From Gordonia spumicola (GTDB taxonomy: Bacteria; Actinomycetota; Actinomycetes; Mycobacteriales; Mycobacteriaceae): a stretch of DNA of 64,000 nt. The stretch spans positions 434,001 through 498,000 of the forward strand of contig NZ_BJOV01000003.1 of NCBI RefSeq assembly GCF_009932475.1, written 5' to 3'. Below, piece after piece: positions 53,049-62,843 of the stretch. Within the stretch, counting starts at the first letter, position 1. Each line of letters begins with the position of its first letter. Below the pieces are notes generated by a model. The model ran no database searches, was not told the DNA's origin, and saw only the letters and a program-made list of their open reading frames with translations. The position numbers and the translations under genes were made by a program.

Positions 53049-53158
53049 CTCGTCGAGCGGCGTGGTCCGTTCCCGATCGTCGAGCGCAGTCGAGACGTCG
53101 AAGCGGAGCCGCCTATTCCGGGTCGTCGAGCGTACGCCGCGCTCGACGAGCCGGGGAC
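53049..53158. repeat. Dispersed repeat cluster between convergent genes
   Basis: At least three units are present: CGTCGAGCGGCG, GATCGTCGAGCGCAGTCGAGACGTCG and GTCGTCGAGCGTACGCCGCGCTCGACGAGCCGGGGA. The last one is a long hairpin by itself. It fills the 127-bp gap between the acyltransferase and SGNH hydrolase stops, which contains nothing else. Confidence 0.6.
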
Positions 53159-53162
53159 GGAA

Positions 53163-54077
53163 TCAGCGGGGACGCAGGGCGCTGACGACGAGCGCCGCGA
53201 CACCGGCCTTGCCGGATGTCGTCGGGTGGTACGGAGGCTTGCCAGGAAAGCCCTGGAGCCACGGATCGGGCGAGCACACGGTGTGCGCCTTACCGGCCTG
53301 CGAGGCCTGGACCAACGTCGATCCGGTCGCGCGTGCGGCCTGGGCGGTCGCGCCTGCGAGAGTGTCGGCGACGAAGCTGGCCTCGACCACCTCCCACGGC
53401 GCGAGCGGAAGATTCGGGCAGACGACGTCGGCCACCGACACGACGGGCAGATAGTCGACGAACACCACGCGCGCCTTCGGCGCACGGCGGCGCACTTCGC
53501 GGGCGATCTCCTCGAGGTTGTGTTCGACCTTGACGAAGTCCGCGGGCACCGGAGCCGCCGACGGCAGTCGGGCGGCGTTGCAGTGCGGGCTCGACACACC
53601 GGAGTAGGTCAGGTTGATGCAGCTCTGCACGGCGAGTCGTCCGATGTAGCCGACATCGTTGCCGCCGGTGGTGATGGTGACCAGCGACGTGTCGGGCGTG
53701 ACGCTGTTGATCTGCGCCGGCTTGTGATAGCGCTTGGACGGCGAGAGGATCTCCGACGACGTCGACCCCGCGCAGGTGGCGTCGGTGAGCCGCATGTGAA
53801 GGGCTTCGGCGACGCGGTTCGGGTAGTTGTCGTCACTGCGTCCGCAGTTGCTCACTCCACGCTTGTTGGACGAGGGGCCCGACGCGAACGAACTGCCCAT
53901 CGCGACGTACTTGGGCAGTTGTGCGACGGGGTGCGCGACGGCCATCGTCGGCGTGGTCGACGACCCGTTGTCCGTCCCCTCTCGCGAGGTCGCGATCGCG
54001 ACGCCGAGACCCGCCACCAGCGCCATCGCGACAACGACGACCATGACGCGCGACAGCGGGATTCGAGACGAAGGCAT
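53163..54077 (-). CDS. Secreted SGNH/GDSL hydrolase
   Basis: This 304-residue protein has an N-terminal membrane anchor or signal (residues ~9-30) and an extracellular SGNH hydrolase fold. Block I is VAMGSSFASGP with the nucleophile Ser near 63. The oxyanion-hole block is TTGGNDVGYIG (Gly and Asn near 137-140), and the catalytic Asp/His block is PYHPTTSGKAGVA near 283. Six cysteines suggest disulfides. Similar actinobacterial proteins are lipases or esterases acting at the cell envelope. ATG 54077 begins the signal. The substrate is unknown. Confidence 0.88.
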   Translation of the reverse strand: MPSSRIPLSRVMVVVVAMALVAGLGVAIATSREGTDNGSSTTPTMAVAHPVAQLPKYVAMGSSFASGPSSNKRGVSNCGRSDDNYPNRVAEALHMRLTDATCAGSTSSEILSPSKRYHKPAQINSVTPDTSLVTITTGGNDVGYIGRLAVQSCINLTYSGVSSPHCNAARLPSAAPVPADFVKVEHNLEEIAREVRRRAPKARVVFVDYLPVVSVADVVCPNLPLAPWEVVEASFVADTLAGATAQAARATGSTLVQASQAGKAHTVCSPDPWLQGFPGKPPYHPTTSGKAGVAALVVSALRPR

Positions 54078-54150
54078 GACGGAAAGTTTCCCACGGGAAC
54101 CTGTGAAGTTGCCGAATCTCCAGGTGACTCAGCGTGTGATGTCCGACGCC

Positions 54151-55029
54151 CTACTGCCAGCCCTGCGGCGGGCGCTGACCGAGCTGCGTCTGGTCGTACT
54201 GGCCCGAGGCGGGCCGTTGCTGCGGGTACTGAGACTGCGGGTGCTGGGGCTGCGCCACCGGCTGCCACCCCTGCTGCTGAGGCTGCACCTGCCAGCCCTG
54301 CGATTGCGGCTGCGCGTACATTCCGGCGGTCGGGTACTGCGGCTGACCGTAGCCCACGTTCGCACGCGGCTGCTCGGGCCGGAACTTCTCCGGGAACAAC
54401 GCCAGCGCCAGCGCGGCGACGCCGGCCAGCAGCACGACGAGACCGGCGAAGAAGACGAGCCAGATGCCGTACCCGCGACTCATGTCGTCCGTGTAGTCCG
54501 CGGCGTCGATCCACCGCGACGCGACGGCCTCGCCGGGATCGGCGAAGAAGACGGTCGCCGTGATGAACGTCGCGAGGCCGAGAAGGGCTGCCGCCACCGC
54601 TCCGAACCCCTGATACCGACGTATCAGGAGCGTGACCGCGCTGACGCCGAGCAGGACGCCGAACGTCAGGGTCCAGGCACCGGGCGCATCGGTCTTCTTC
54701 TCCGAGTTCCGCTCCGACTTGCGGATGTCGCTCGCCGAGATCGAACCGTCGCTGTCGCCGGACACGTCGACCGACACGCCGCCCAGACCCGAGAACGACT
54801 GCGACACCGTCACATCGGTGCTGCGCAGGTCTTCTTCGACGACGGCCCACGACAACGTGCTGAAGACGACGAGCACGAGCGACGCGACGGCCAGCACGAT
54901 GCCGACCACGAACAGCTTCCGCGGATGCAGCGCGTACGGCGCGACGACGAAGCGTCCCCGACCGGGTTGCGCCATCGGCATCTGCGGCGGCTGGTACGGG
55001 TAGGCGCCCGCGGGCTGTCCGTAAGTCAT
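54151..55029 (-). CDS. Four-TM envelope protein with Gln/Pro-rich tail, copy 1
   Basis: This 292-residue protein starts with a short Pro/Gln/Tyr-rich cytoplasmic head (MTYGQPAGAYPYQPPQMP). It then has four TM segments at about 40-62, 118-138, 143-165 and 195-215, with a polar extracellular loop (~63-115) rich in Ser and Asp. It ends in a ~70-residue tail of PQ, QGWQ and PQQ repeats. The downstream paralogue has the same plan, including the shared motif FFADPG in the third segment region and SRGYGIWLV. Pro/Gln-rich tails often mediate protein-protein contacts. The function is unknown. Confidence 0.78.
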   Translation of the reverse strand: MTYGQPAGAYPYQPPQMPMAQPGRGRFVVAPYALHPRKLFVVGIVLAVASLVLVVFSTLSWAVVEEDLRSTDVTVSQSFSGLGGVSVDVSGDSDGSISASDIRKSERNSEKKTDAPGAWTLTFGVLLGVSAVTLLIRRYQGFGAVAAALLGLATFITATVFFADPGEAVASRWIDAADYTDDMSRGYGIWLVFFAGLVVLLAGVAALALALFPEKFRPEQPRANVGYGQPQYPTAGMYAQPQSQGWQVQPQQQGWQPVAQPQHPQSQYPQQRPASGQYDQTQLGQRPPQGWQ

Positions 55030-55160
55030 ACTTCTCCCCTGGTGATCTCGGCGCGACGTCGACCGAATGGCACGAGTCTAAGTGTTCCTCGGAACAGAAC
55101 GGATATCGGCGTCATTCGACTGGATAGTCCCGAGTGCCCGGGCCACCGACAACAGACGCG

Positions 55161-55191
55161 AAAAGGGCCCGACCGACGACGGTCGAGCCCT
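55161..55191 (-). terminator. Intrinsic terminator of the copy-2 four-TM gene
   Basis: Read leftward, an 11-of-12-bp stem (55164-55175 with 55180-55191) with a 4-nt loop is followed by TTTT, a classical intrinsic terminator 17 bp after the gene's stop. Confidence 0.75.
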
Positions 55192-55207
55192 TCTCTGGAC
55201 AAGTGGA

Positions 55208-56092
55208 CTAGCGCGGCGGCCCGAAGCCCTGCGGCGGCTGCTGACCCGGGTGGGGCTGCTGGCCGGGATACGGCTGCTGCGGCTGGCCGGGGTGCGGCTG
55301 CTGAGCGGGGTACGGCTGCTGAGCGAACCCGCCCTGCGCAGGACCGGGCTGCTGGCCGGGGTGCGGCTGGACGGGCGGTTGTCCGTAGGTTGCCGCGCCC
55401 GGAGTGAAGCCGCCCGGCTGCTGCGGAGCAACGCCGACCGCCGGTGCACCGCCGGCCCCGAGCTTCTCGGGAATCAACACGAGGGCGAGTGCGTAGACGC
55501 CGGCTGCCGCCGAAAGCAAGGCTCCGATCAGCACGAGCCACAGGCCGTAGCCCCGACTCTCATCGGCTGTCAACGAACTGTCGCCGAGGCTGCTGTCGAC
55601 GAGTGCATTGCCCGGATCAGCGAAGAAGACGAGTGCCGTGATCAGCGCGACGACACCCACAACCGCACCGGCGGCCGCAGCGATGCCTTGGAACCGCCGG
55701 ACGATCAGCATCACCCCGACGCCGAGGATGAGCACACCGAACACGATGGTCCAGATGCCCGGCGCGTTGAAGTACTTCTCCAAATCTGCGGAGTCGACCA
55801 GGCCTTTCGCCTCGTCGGGCACGTCGAACGACACGGTTCCGATTCCGGAGATCGACGCCGACATGCCGTCTGAGCTACTCGTGACCCAACTCAGGCAGCT
55901 GAACACGATGAGCAGGGCAGCACCCACTGCGAGGCCAATACCGGCCTGGAACAACCTGTCCGCAGCCACGACCGGTGCCGTGATCCTCGACAGGACGTTC
56001 GACGCCGCGGGCTGGGGCGCGGGCTGTTGTGACCAACCCGGCTGGTGCGGCCCCTGCCCTGCAGGCGGTTGGCTGGTTGGACCGTAGGTCAT
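55208..56092 (-). CDS. Four-TM envelope protein with Gln/Pro-rich tail, copy 2
   Basis: This 294-residue paralogue of the adjacent gene has an MTYGPTSQPPAGQGP head and four TM segments (about 45-68, 112-132, 138-160, 186-208). A shared loop pattern is followed by VFFADPGNALVD and SRGYGLWLVLIGALL. The tail of about 75 residues is built from repeats of the type QQPHPGQ and QQPYPGQ. ATG 56092 is chosen because it aligns with the paralogue's MTYG start and follows CGGGAG; a longer reading adds 22 residues. An intrinsic terminator separates the two copies, so each probably has its own promoter. Confidence 0.78.
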   Translation of the reverse strand: MTYGPTSQPPAGQGPHQPGWSQQPAPQPAASNVLSRITAPVVAADRLFQAGIGLAVGAALLIVFSCLSWVTSSSDGMSASISGIGTVSFDVPDEAKGLVDSADLEKYFNAPGIWTIVFGVLILGVGVMLIVRRFQGIAAAAGAVVGVVALITALVFFADPGNALVDSSLGDSSLTADESRGYGLWLVLIGALLSAAAGVYALALVLIPEKLGAGGAPAVGVAPQQPGGFTPGAATYGQPPVQPHPGQQPGPAQGGFAQQPYPAQQPHPGQPQQPYPGQQPHPGQQPPQGFGPPR

Positions 56093-56186
56093 GAATGCTC
56101 CCGAATAGTCGTAGTCGGCGTGTACGTCGACAGTAGGAGACTCGACCCGGTTTGTCATTTGTTCAATTGATGCCGGTTCGGTCGGC

Positions 56187-56305
56187 AGACGTCTCGACTG
56201 CGCTCGACGAGCCGGGGAAATTCGCTCGACGAGCCGGGGAGTCGCGCTCGACGAACCGGGGCATGCGCTCGACGGACCGCGGAACTCCGCCGACGACGGC
56301 CGACG
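56187..56305. repeat. Dispersed repeat, tandem cluster near the clpC 3' end
   Basis: Four successive units of the type GCGCTCGACGAGCCGGGG (with variants GACGAACCGGGG and GACGGACCGCGG) follow a full core CGTCTCGACTGCGCTCGACGA. The cluster lies in the 291-bp gap between clpC and the copy-2 four-TM gene; I see no gene there. It is the densest array of this repeat in the window. Confidence 0.65.
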
Positions 56306-56383
56306 AGAGAACCGCGGGCACAGACGCGACGACGGCCGGCGGGAGAACCCGCCGACCGTCGTCGGTAGTGCACTGAGCGCAGG

Positions 56384-58930
56384 TCAGGAGGCTTCTTCGC
56401 CCGCGCCCGCGGCCTTGGTCAGTTCCACGGCGTCATCGGGGATGTTCCGCGGCTTCTCCGAACCGGTGAAGGTGAAGTGCGCGTCTTCGCCGTCGCCCTC
56501 GCCGTCCCAGCCCTCGACGTCCACGAGCACGATCTGGCCGCCCTTGATCTCCTCGAAGAGGATCTTCTCGGACAGCTGGTCCTCGATCTCGCGCTGGATG
56601 GTGCGACGCAGCGGGCGCGCACCGAGCACCGGGTCGAAACCGCGCTTGGCGAGGAGGTTCTTCGCCTTCTCGGTCAGCTCGATCGCCATGTCCTTGTTCT
56701 TGAGCTGCTTCTCGACGCGACCGATCATCAGGTCGACCATCTGCAGGATCTCGTCCTGCTTGAGCTGGTGGAACACGATGACGTCGTCGATGCGGTTCAG
56801 GAACTCGGGGCGGAAGTGCTTCTTCAGCTCGTCGTTGACCTTCTGCTTCATCCGGTCGTAGTTCGATCCGCGACCGTCGTCCTTGCTGAAGCCCATGCCG
56901 ACGGCCTTGGAGATGTCGGACGTGCCCAGGTTGGACGTGAAGATCAGGACGGTGTTCTTGAAGTCGACCGTGCGACCCTGACCGTCGGTGAGACGGCCGT
57001 CCTCCAACACCTGAAGCAGCGTGTTGTAGATCTCCGGGTGCGCCTTCTCGATCTCGTCGAACAGGACGACGGAGAACGGCTTGCGACGGACCTTCTCGGT
57101 GAGCTGCCCGCCCTCGTCGTAGCCGACGTAGCCGGGAGGCGCACCGAAGAGGCGCGACGCGGTGAACCGGTCGTGGAACTCGCCCATGTCGATCTGGATG
57201 AGGGCGTCGTCCTCGCCGAACAGGAAGTTCGCGAGGGCCTTCGACAGCTCGGTCTTACCGACGCCGGACGGGCCGGCGAAGATGAACGAGCCCGACGGAC
57301 GCTTCGGATCCTTCAGACCCGCACGGGTACGACGGATCGCCTTCGAGACCGCCTTGACCGCGTCCTCCTGGCCGATGATCCGCTTGTGCAGCTCGTCCTC
57401 CATGCGGAGCAGACGCTTGGTCTCCTCCTCTGTGAGCTTGAAGACGGGGATGCCGGTCCAGTTTCCGAGGACCTCGGCGATCTGCTCGTCGTCGACCTCG
57501 GAGACGACGTCGAGATCACCCGCACGCCACTGCTTCTCGCGTTCGGCACGCTCGGCGACCAGCTTCTTCTCCTTGTCGCGGAGGCTGGCGGCCTTCTCGA
57601 AGTCCTGCGCGTCGATCGCCGACTCCTTCTCCTTGCGCGCGTCGGCGATGCGATCGTCGAACTCGCGCAGGTCTGGCGGAGCGGTCATCCGACGGATGCG
57701 CATGCGCGCGCCCGCCTCGTCGATGAGGTCGATCGCCTTGTCCGGCAGGAAGCGGTCGTTGATGTAGCGGTCGGCCAGCGACGCGGCGGCTGCGAGGGCT
57801 CCATCGGTGATGGACACCTTGTGGTGCTGTTCGTAGCGGTCGCGCAGGCCCTTGAGGATCTCGATGGTGTGCTCCACCGACGGCTCGCCGACCTGGACCG
57901 GCTGGAAGCGGCGCTCCAGCGCGGCGTCCTTCTCGATGTACTTGCGGTACTCGTCGAGGGTGGTGGCTCCGATGGTCTGCAGTTCGCCGCGGGCCAGCTT
58001 CGGCTTCAGGATCGACGCGGCGTCGATCGCGCCCTCGGCGGCGCCTGCACCCACGAGCTGGTGCAGCTCGTCGATGAACAGGATGATGTCGCCGCGGGTG
58101 TTGATCTCCTTGAGGACCTTCTTCAGGCGTTCCTCGAAATCGCCGCGGTAGCGGCTGCCCGCGACCAGGGAACCCAGGTCGAGGGTGTACAGCTGCTTGT
58201 CCTTCAGCGTCTCCGGGACGTTGCCCGCCACGATGGCCTGCGCGAGGCCCTCGACGACGGCGGTCTTGCCGACGCCGGGCTCGCCGATGAGGACCGGGTT
58301 GTTCTTGGTGCGGCGCGAGAGGACCTGCATGATCCGCTCGACTTCCTTCTCACGGCCGATCACCGGGTCGAGCTTGCCCTCGGACGCCGCCGTGGTCAGG
58401 TTGCGACCGAACTGGTCGAGGACCAGCGACGTCGACGGGGTGCCGGAGTCGGTGGAACGACCGCCGGTGCCCGCCGTCTCCGGCTCCTTGCCCTGGTAGC
58501 CCGAGAGCAGCTGGATGACCTGCTGGCGGACGCGGTTGAGGTCGGCGCCCAGCTTCACCAGGACCTGGGCAGCGACGCCCTCGCCCTCGCGGATCAGGCC
58601 GAGCAGGATGTGCTCGGTGCCGATGTAGTTGTGGCCGAGCTGCAGCGCCTCGCGGAGGCTGAGCTCGAGGACCTTCTTGGCGCGCGGAGTGAACGGGATG
58701 TGCCCGGACGGCGCCTGCTGGCCCTGGCCGATGATCTCCTCGACCTGGCTGCGGACGGCCTCCAACGAGATGCCGAGCGACTCCAACGCCTTCGCCGCGA
58801 CGCCCTCGCCCTCGTGGATGAGGCCGAGCAGGATGTGCTCGGTGCCGATGTAGTTGTGGTTGAGCATCCGCGCTTCTTCCTGCGCCAGGACGACAACCCG
58901 GCGTGCGCGGTCGGTGAACCGTTCGAACAT
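56384..58930 (-). CDS. clpC: ClpC: AAA+ unfoldase of the Clp protease
   Basis: This 848-residue hexameric chaperone feeds proteins to ClpP1P2. It has two N-terminal Clp repeats (residues ~1-145; [20 protein letters not shown], two [12 protein letters not shown] copies) and D1 with Walker [14 protein letters not shown] (~213). The UVR-type middle domain spans ~420-470 ([19 protein letters not shown]), and D2 has Walker [17 protein letters not shown] (~550) with [19 protein letters not shown]. Length equals mycobacterial ClpC1 (848). ATG 58930 follows AGGGAGAACA. It appears monocistronic. Essentiality in relatives is established knowledge. Confidence 0.97.
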   Translation of the reverse strand: MFERFTDRARRVVVLAQEEARMLNHNYIGTEHILLGLIHEGEGVAAKALESLGISLEAVRSQVEEIIGQGQQAPSGHIPFTPRAKKVLELSLREALQLGHNYIGTEHILLGLIREGEGVAAQVLVKLGADLNRVRQQVIQLLSGYQGKEPETAGTGGRSTDSGTPSTSLVLDQFGRNLTTAASEGKLDPVIGREKEVERIMQVLSRRTKNNPVLIGEPGVGKTAVVEGLAQAIVAGNVPETLKDKQLYTLDLGSLVAGSRYRGDFEERLKKVLKEINTRGDIILFIDELHQLVGAGAAEGAIDAASILKPKLARGELQTIGATTLDEYRKYIEKDAALERRFQPVQVGEPSVEHTIEILKGLRDRYEQHHKVSITDGALAAAASLADRYINDRFLPDKAIDLIDEAGARMRIRRMTAPPDLREFDDRIADARKEKESAIDAQDFEKAASLRDKEKKLVAERAEREKQWRAGDLDVVSEVDDEQIAEVLGNWTGIPVFKLTEEETKRLLRMEDELHKRIIGQEDAVKAVSKAIRRTRAGLKDPKRPSGSFIFAGPSGVGKTELSKALANFLFGEDDALIQIDMGEFHDRFTASRLFGAPPGYVGYDEGGQLTEKVRRKPFSVVLFDEIEKAHPEIYNTLLQVLEDGRLTDGQGRTVDFKNTVLIFTSNLGTSDISKAVGMGFSKDDGRGSNYDRMKQKVNDELKKHFRPEFLNRIDDVIVFHQLKQDEILQMVDLMIGRVEKQLKNKDMAIELTEKAKNLLAKRGFDPVLGARPLRRTIQREIEDQLSEKILFEEIKGGQIVLVDVEGWDGEGDGEDAHFTFTGSEKPRNIPDDAVELTKAAGAGEEAS

Positions 58931-59238
58931 TGTTCTCCCTCGATTGCTTGCGCCCCGGTCGTTGCCGCGTAGCCGCGGCTGAAGATACGACCAGCCCTGC
59001 CTTCACTGTAGTGGTCGGGCGAGACTGTGCCTGCATTACTCCGGCCCCCGGCGGGTACCGGGGCCCACGATGGGGGTCTGAGGTTGACAACGTCGCACGC
59101 AGGCACGATGTTCCCCGTCGTGTACGCCGTGAGCGAACGGGACTCAAGGTCGCCCGGATTCCCCCGAACAGACCACGATTCGCAGGTCGTGGTGTTACCG
59201 TCCGACACATTCACGACTTGTCGGACGGGGTGGGGACC
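58931..59238. other. 308-bp divergent intergenic region, clpC / LVIVD gene
   Basis: I see no gene here. It must hold the clpC promoter and the promoter of the divergent secreted-protein operon. A GC-rich inverted repeat, GGCCCCCGG with CCGGGGCC, lies at 59043-59066. TTGACA (59084-59089) could be a -35 for the rightward operon. I could not fit a convincing ClgR site. Confidence 0.5.
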
Positions 59239-60798
59239 ATGCGTATCGAACATGCTCGCGGCGGCCGAGGACGGCGGTGGACGCCGATAGTCGTCGCCGT
59301 GGTTCTGACTCTCCTCGCGGCCGGTGTGCACGCGCCCGACGCCCGCGCCGGGAATCACGTCTTCCCCGACATCTCCGACGTCGCCGTGCCGCGCGCGGAC
59401 TGCGGGGCCGGGTCCCTGCCCGAGAAGGGCATGCAGGGTCTGGTGAGCGCCGAGGACCGCGACTCCGGCCGTTCGCGCCGCGGCTACCGCTGCAACATCA
59501 CGCAGGTCGGCAACGTCCGAGGTTCGGGTGGCGGCATCGTCTCCGCCACCTACGACCACTGCAGTTACACGGGCAGCCTGTTCCCCGGCAACAACATCAT
59601 GAGCCAGCCGGGCGTGCAGGTCGTGAACGTCGCCGACCCGTCGAAGCCGAAGGTCGTCGGTTCGCTGACCGCACCCGCCATGCGCGGCGGCACCTGGGAG
59701 ACGTTGAAGGTCAACCGCGCACGCAAGCTGCTCGCGGCGACGGCGGTGCCCCTCCTGTGGGGCGGCGGCTACTTCGCCGTCTACGACATCTCCGACTGCG
59801 AGCATCCGCGACTGCTCAACCACGGCGCGGGCACCACGACGCCGCTGCCGTTCACCTCGCACGAGGGCGGGTTCTCGCCGGACGGTCGGACGTATTGGGC
59901 GTCGGGCGTGTTCCCCGGCCACCTCTCGGCGATCGACATCTCGAACCCGGCGTCGCCGCGCGTGATCTGGCAGGGCCTGCACAGCTTCCTCGGCCACGGC
60001 TTCGGCATCTCCCCCGACGGCAACCGCATGTACCTGTCGAACATGGCGGGAATCACCGTCCTCGACATCGGTTCGGTCCAACGACGCGCCCGATTCCCGC
60101 AGGTACGGCACCTGGCCGCCTACCTGTGGCCCGACGGCCAGCTCAACCAGCACTCCATTCCCGTCACCATCGGCGGACGGCCGCACATCATCACCGCGGA
60201 CGAGGGCGGATCGGGCGGGGTCAAGGTGTTCGACGTGACGAAGGTGAACAGCCCGAAGTACGTCGCACAGATCAAGCTCGAGGTGAATCTCCCGGAGAAC
60301 CTGGACACGAACCTCCGCTCGTCGATGGGCGGCAGCCTGTTCTCCTCCAACCCGCATTACTGCGCCGTCGACCGGCCGAAGGATCCGACGACCCTCGCCT
60401 GCTCGTGGGAGTCGTCCGGCATCCGCGTCTTCGACATCCGGAATCTGAACAAGATCTCCGAGATCGGCTACTTCAACCCGCCCGCCCAGAAGAACGCGAC
60501 GATCGCCGACCTTCCCAACTCTCCGCACGTCCTCGGCTCCATCATCGGCGTCCCCGCCATCGAGTTCCTCAGCCTCGGCATGGCGATCGTCGACGGGAAG
60601 GTCACGCTCAACGATGCTCTCGGGCCTCGGTCCGGCATGGTCGTCGGGGGCGACATGTCCACCGACTGGTGCTTCTCGCCTCCGGAGTTCCACGGAAGCC
60701 AGGTGTGGACGACGTGCGCCGACGGCGGCTTCTACGCCCTGCAGTTGAGTCCGTCGATCTACACGCCACCCGCCGACCAGGAGTCGACCATCGGATGA
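59239..60798 (+). CDS. Secreted LVIVD-repeat beta-propeller protein
   Basis: This 519-residue exported protein has a signal peptide at ~1-37 (RWTPIVVAVVLTLLAAG, ending DARA). The mature part is a beta-propeller of LVIVD-type repeats: VQVVNVADPSKPKVVGSL, YFAVYDISDCEHPRLLNH, LSAIDISNPASPRVIWQ, ITVLDIGS, VKVFDVTKVNSPKYVAQI and IRVFDIRNLNKISEIGYF. Several Cys and His-rich loops may bind metal. ATG 59239 follows GGGGTGGGGA; the longer upstream reading overlaps the clpC promoter. It is translationally coupled (ATGA) to a DUF305 gene. The function is unknown; an extracytoplasmic scaffold is likely. Confidence 0.83.
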   Translation: MRIEHARGGRGRRWTPIVVAVVLTLLAAGVHAPDARAGNHVFPDISDVAVPRADCGAGSLPEKGMQGLVSAEDRDSGRSRRGYRCNITQVGNVRGSGGGIVSATYDHCSYTGSLFPGNNIMSQPGVQVVNVADPSKPKVVGSLTAPAMRGGTWETLKVNRARKLLAATAVPLLWGGGYFAVYDISDCEHPRLLNHGAGTTTPLPFTSHEGGFSPDGRTYWASGVFPGHLSAIDISNPASPRVIWQGLHSFLGHGFGISPDGNRMYLSNMAGITVLDIGSVQRRARFPQVRHLAAYLWPDGQLNQHSIPVTIGGRPHIITADEGGSGGVKVFDVTKVNSPKYVAQIKLEVNLPENLDTNLRSSMGGSLFSSNPHYCAVDRPKDPTTLACSWESSGIRVFDIRNLNKISEIGYFNPPAQKNATIADLPNSPHVLGSIIGVPAIEFLSLGMAIVDGKVTLNDALGPRSGMVVGGDMSTDWCFSPPEFHGSQVWTTCADGGFYALQLSPSIYTPPADQESTIG

Positions 60799-61451
60799 CC
60801 CGACGCGTGATGACCGCGCTGTGCGTGGTCTGCGGCGCCGTCCTGCTCGTCATCGCGGGCCTGTTCGGCGGCGTCGCCTGGGAGAATCAGCGCGCCGAGG
60901 CTCGATCGCACGAACCGAGACCCGTCGACGTCGGCTTCGCGCAGGACATGAGCGTCCACCACGATCAGGCGATCCTGATGGCCCAGACCCTCTCCCGCGA
61001 CGTCGCCGACGACGTGCGGGGCCTCGCCGACCGGATCGTCGCCACCCAGACCGCGGAGGCCGCGACGATGCGCGGCTGGCTCGACTGGTTCGGCGAGCCC
61101 CTGACCTCCGACGACCCGATGTCGTGGATGCATCCGAGCACCCACGCCGATCACGGCTCGTCGGCGACGGTCGACGACGACACCGCGCCCATGCCCGGCT
61201 ACGCGAGCACCGACGACCTCGCGAAACTGTCCGACGCCCGCGGCACGGCGGCCGAGGTGTGGTTCCTGCAGTTGATGATCCGCCACCATCAGGGCGGAAT
61301 CGAGATGGCGACGGCGGCCCAGAACTCCGACGAGTCGTCGCCCGCGACCAAGCGTCTCGCGCTCGCCATGATCACCGAGCAGGGCGACGAAGTGGGCCAG
61401 ATGACGCTGTTGCTCAAGGCCCGGAACGCCGAACCGCTGCCCGCATCGTGA
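60795..61451 (+). CDS. DUF305-family membrane-anchored or secreted protein
   Basis: This 218-residue protein has an N-terminal TM/signal segment (~6-28). The ferritin-like DUF305 four-helix domain follows, with its two His-rich signatures DMSVHHDQAILMAQ (residues ~51-64) and LQLMIRHHQGGIEMATAA (~155-172), plus a Met/His-containing loop (DPMSWMHPSTHADHG). These His and Met residues suggest copper or other metal binding, which is proposed for some family members. The start overlaps the LVIVD gene stop as ATGA, so the two are co-translated and probably work together outside the membrane. Confidence 0.87.
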   Translation: MTRRVMTALCVVCGAVLLVIAGLFGGVAWENQRAEARSHEPRPVDVGFAQDMSVHHDQAILMAQTLSRDVADDVRGLADRIVATQTAEAATMRGWLDWFGEPLTSDDPMSWMHPSTHADHGSSATVDDDTAPMPGYASTDDLAKLSDARGTAAEVWFLQLMIRHHQGGIEMATAAQNSDESSPATKRLALAMITEQGDEVGQMTLLLKARNAEPLPAS

Positions 61452-61464
61452 TGTACTGAGCGGC

Positions 61465-62760
61465 ATGTCGATCCGGAGCACCCTGCAGCGTCTGCCGTTC
61501 GGGATGGGGACCGTCGCCGCCGTCGGAGCCGTCGCACTCGCCGTCACCGCCGGGATCGTGCTGATGCCGGGCCATTCGGTCTCCGCCGACGACGCCGCGC
61601 ACGGCGTCCTCGAGGAGTACGACACCACGCCGACCGTTCAATGGACGCTCGACGACGCATCGCTGCCCGGCCTCACCGGTGACGGCGACATCACGATCGC
61701 CGACACCCACCGCGGCGACTGGCTCGTCTCCTACACCGCCGGAATCCGTCGAGAGTACGTCCTCGTCGACGCCGACACCGGCGCGCTCCGATGGGACGCG
61801 CCGGTGACCGTCGGGTTCGGCGCCTGCGCGTTCGACTCGCGCGGGCAGGTCGGCTGCTCGGTGCGCACCCGCACCGACGGGCCGGACAACGGCTTCTACC
61901 TGGTGTCGAGGTCCGGCGCGCTGGACCGACGAGCCGACGGGTCGGACACGTCGGCCCTCGTGGGCGTCGGCTCGGACTTCGTGCACGTCAACAGCACCCG
62001 GTACCAGGTGTCCAGGCGGTCCGTCGACGGTCATGTGAAGTGGAGTCGGACGTTCGCCGCCGCCGCGACGCCCCGATACTCGGACGGTGTGCTCGTCGTC
62101 GAGACCGCCGACGGCGCGGCGTTCGTCCTCGATCCGATCACCGGCGACGACATCGTGACCTGCGCATCGTGCACCGTCGAGGCGTTCTCGACCGGGGTGC
62201 TCGTCTCGCACACACCGTTCTCGAACGCGTCCGTCGACTTCCATCCGGTGGTCGACGGGCGGGTGTCTGCGGACTCGGTGCACACCGCCCGCAGCCAGGT
62301 GATCGTCGACGGTCCGTCGACCCTACCCGTGCTCACGGCAGGCGGCGACCAGTCGTTGGAGAGTCACGGCCGATACCAGGTCGTCGACCCGGCGACCGGC
62401 CACGCCCGCTGGCAGGTGGACGACCCCGACCTGTCGAAAGTCCACGCCCGCCCGTGCGGTCCACTCGTCAGTTTCGCCCGCAAGGACCGCTCCCGCGTGT
62501 TCGCGACGCTCGCGTCCGGTGACATCGTCGGGCAGCTGCCGCCGCCCGCGCTCGACGACCCGAGCGCCGACATCGACAAGCTGGCGTGCGTCGGTGCGTC
62601 CGACGATGTCGTCGTCTTCACCGATCGCAGCCAACTGACCGCGTACCGCGCGTCGACCGGAGCGCAGGTGTGGACGTACCCGATCAACGGCGATGCGTCG
62701 GACGTCGACGGGCGCATCGCGCTGCTCCAGGGCTCGACCCTCTCCGTCCTGGCCCCCTGA
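61465..62760 (+). CDS. Membrane-anchored PQQ-like beta-propeller protein
   Basis: This 431-residue protein has one N-terminal TM segment (~15-36), followed by an extracellular propeller of PQQ-like repeats: YVLVDADTGALRWDAPV, YQVSRRSVDGHVKWSRTF, AFVLDPITGDDIVTC, YQVVDPATGHARWQVDD and LTAYRASTGAQVWTYPI. CASC and other cysteines may form disulfides. No catalytic dehydrogenase residues are evident, so it is more likely a scaffold than a quinoprotein enzyme. It starts 13 bp after the DUF305 gene and so probably shares its transcript. The function is unknown. Confidence 0.8.
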   Translation: MSIRSTLQRLPFGMGTVAAVGAVALAVTAGIVLMPGHSVSADDAAHGVLEEYDTTPTVQWTLDDASLPGLTGDGDITIADTHRGDWLVSYTAGIRREYVLVDADTGALRWDAPVTVGFGACAFDSRGQVGCSVRTRTDGPDNGFYLVSRSGALDRRADGSDTSALVGVGSDFVHVNSTRYQVSRRSVDGHVKWSRTFAAAATPRYSDGVLVVETADGAAFVLDPITGDDIVTCASCTVEAFSTGVLVSHTPFSNASVDFHPVVDGRVSADSVHTARSQVIVDGPSTLPVLTAGGDQSLESHGRYQVVDPATGHARWQVDDPDLSKVHARPCGPLVSFARKDRSRVFATLASGDIVGQLPPPALDDPSADIDKLACVGASDDVVVFTDRSQLTAYRASTGAQVWTYPINGDASDVDGRIALLQGSTLSVLAP

Positions 62761-62843
62761 CCGGCGGGCGCTCTGCACGCTGGTGTCCTGAACTGTTGAT
62801 CCGTTGAATAGGTATTCAACGAACTTCAGGTTCGGGACGCTAG

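Noticed and set aside
54180..54330. GC-rich tandem repeats around 54.2-54.3 and 55.2-55.35 kb as a possible CRISPR or non-coding array
   Set aside because: They are in-frame codon repeats for the Gln/Pro-rich tails of the two four-TM proteins, with no conserved spacers.
58931..59238. A ClgR operator upstream of clpC
   Set aside because: I looked for the CGCtnAnrGCG-like pattern on both strands and found no convincing match; stating one would be forced.
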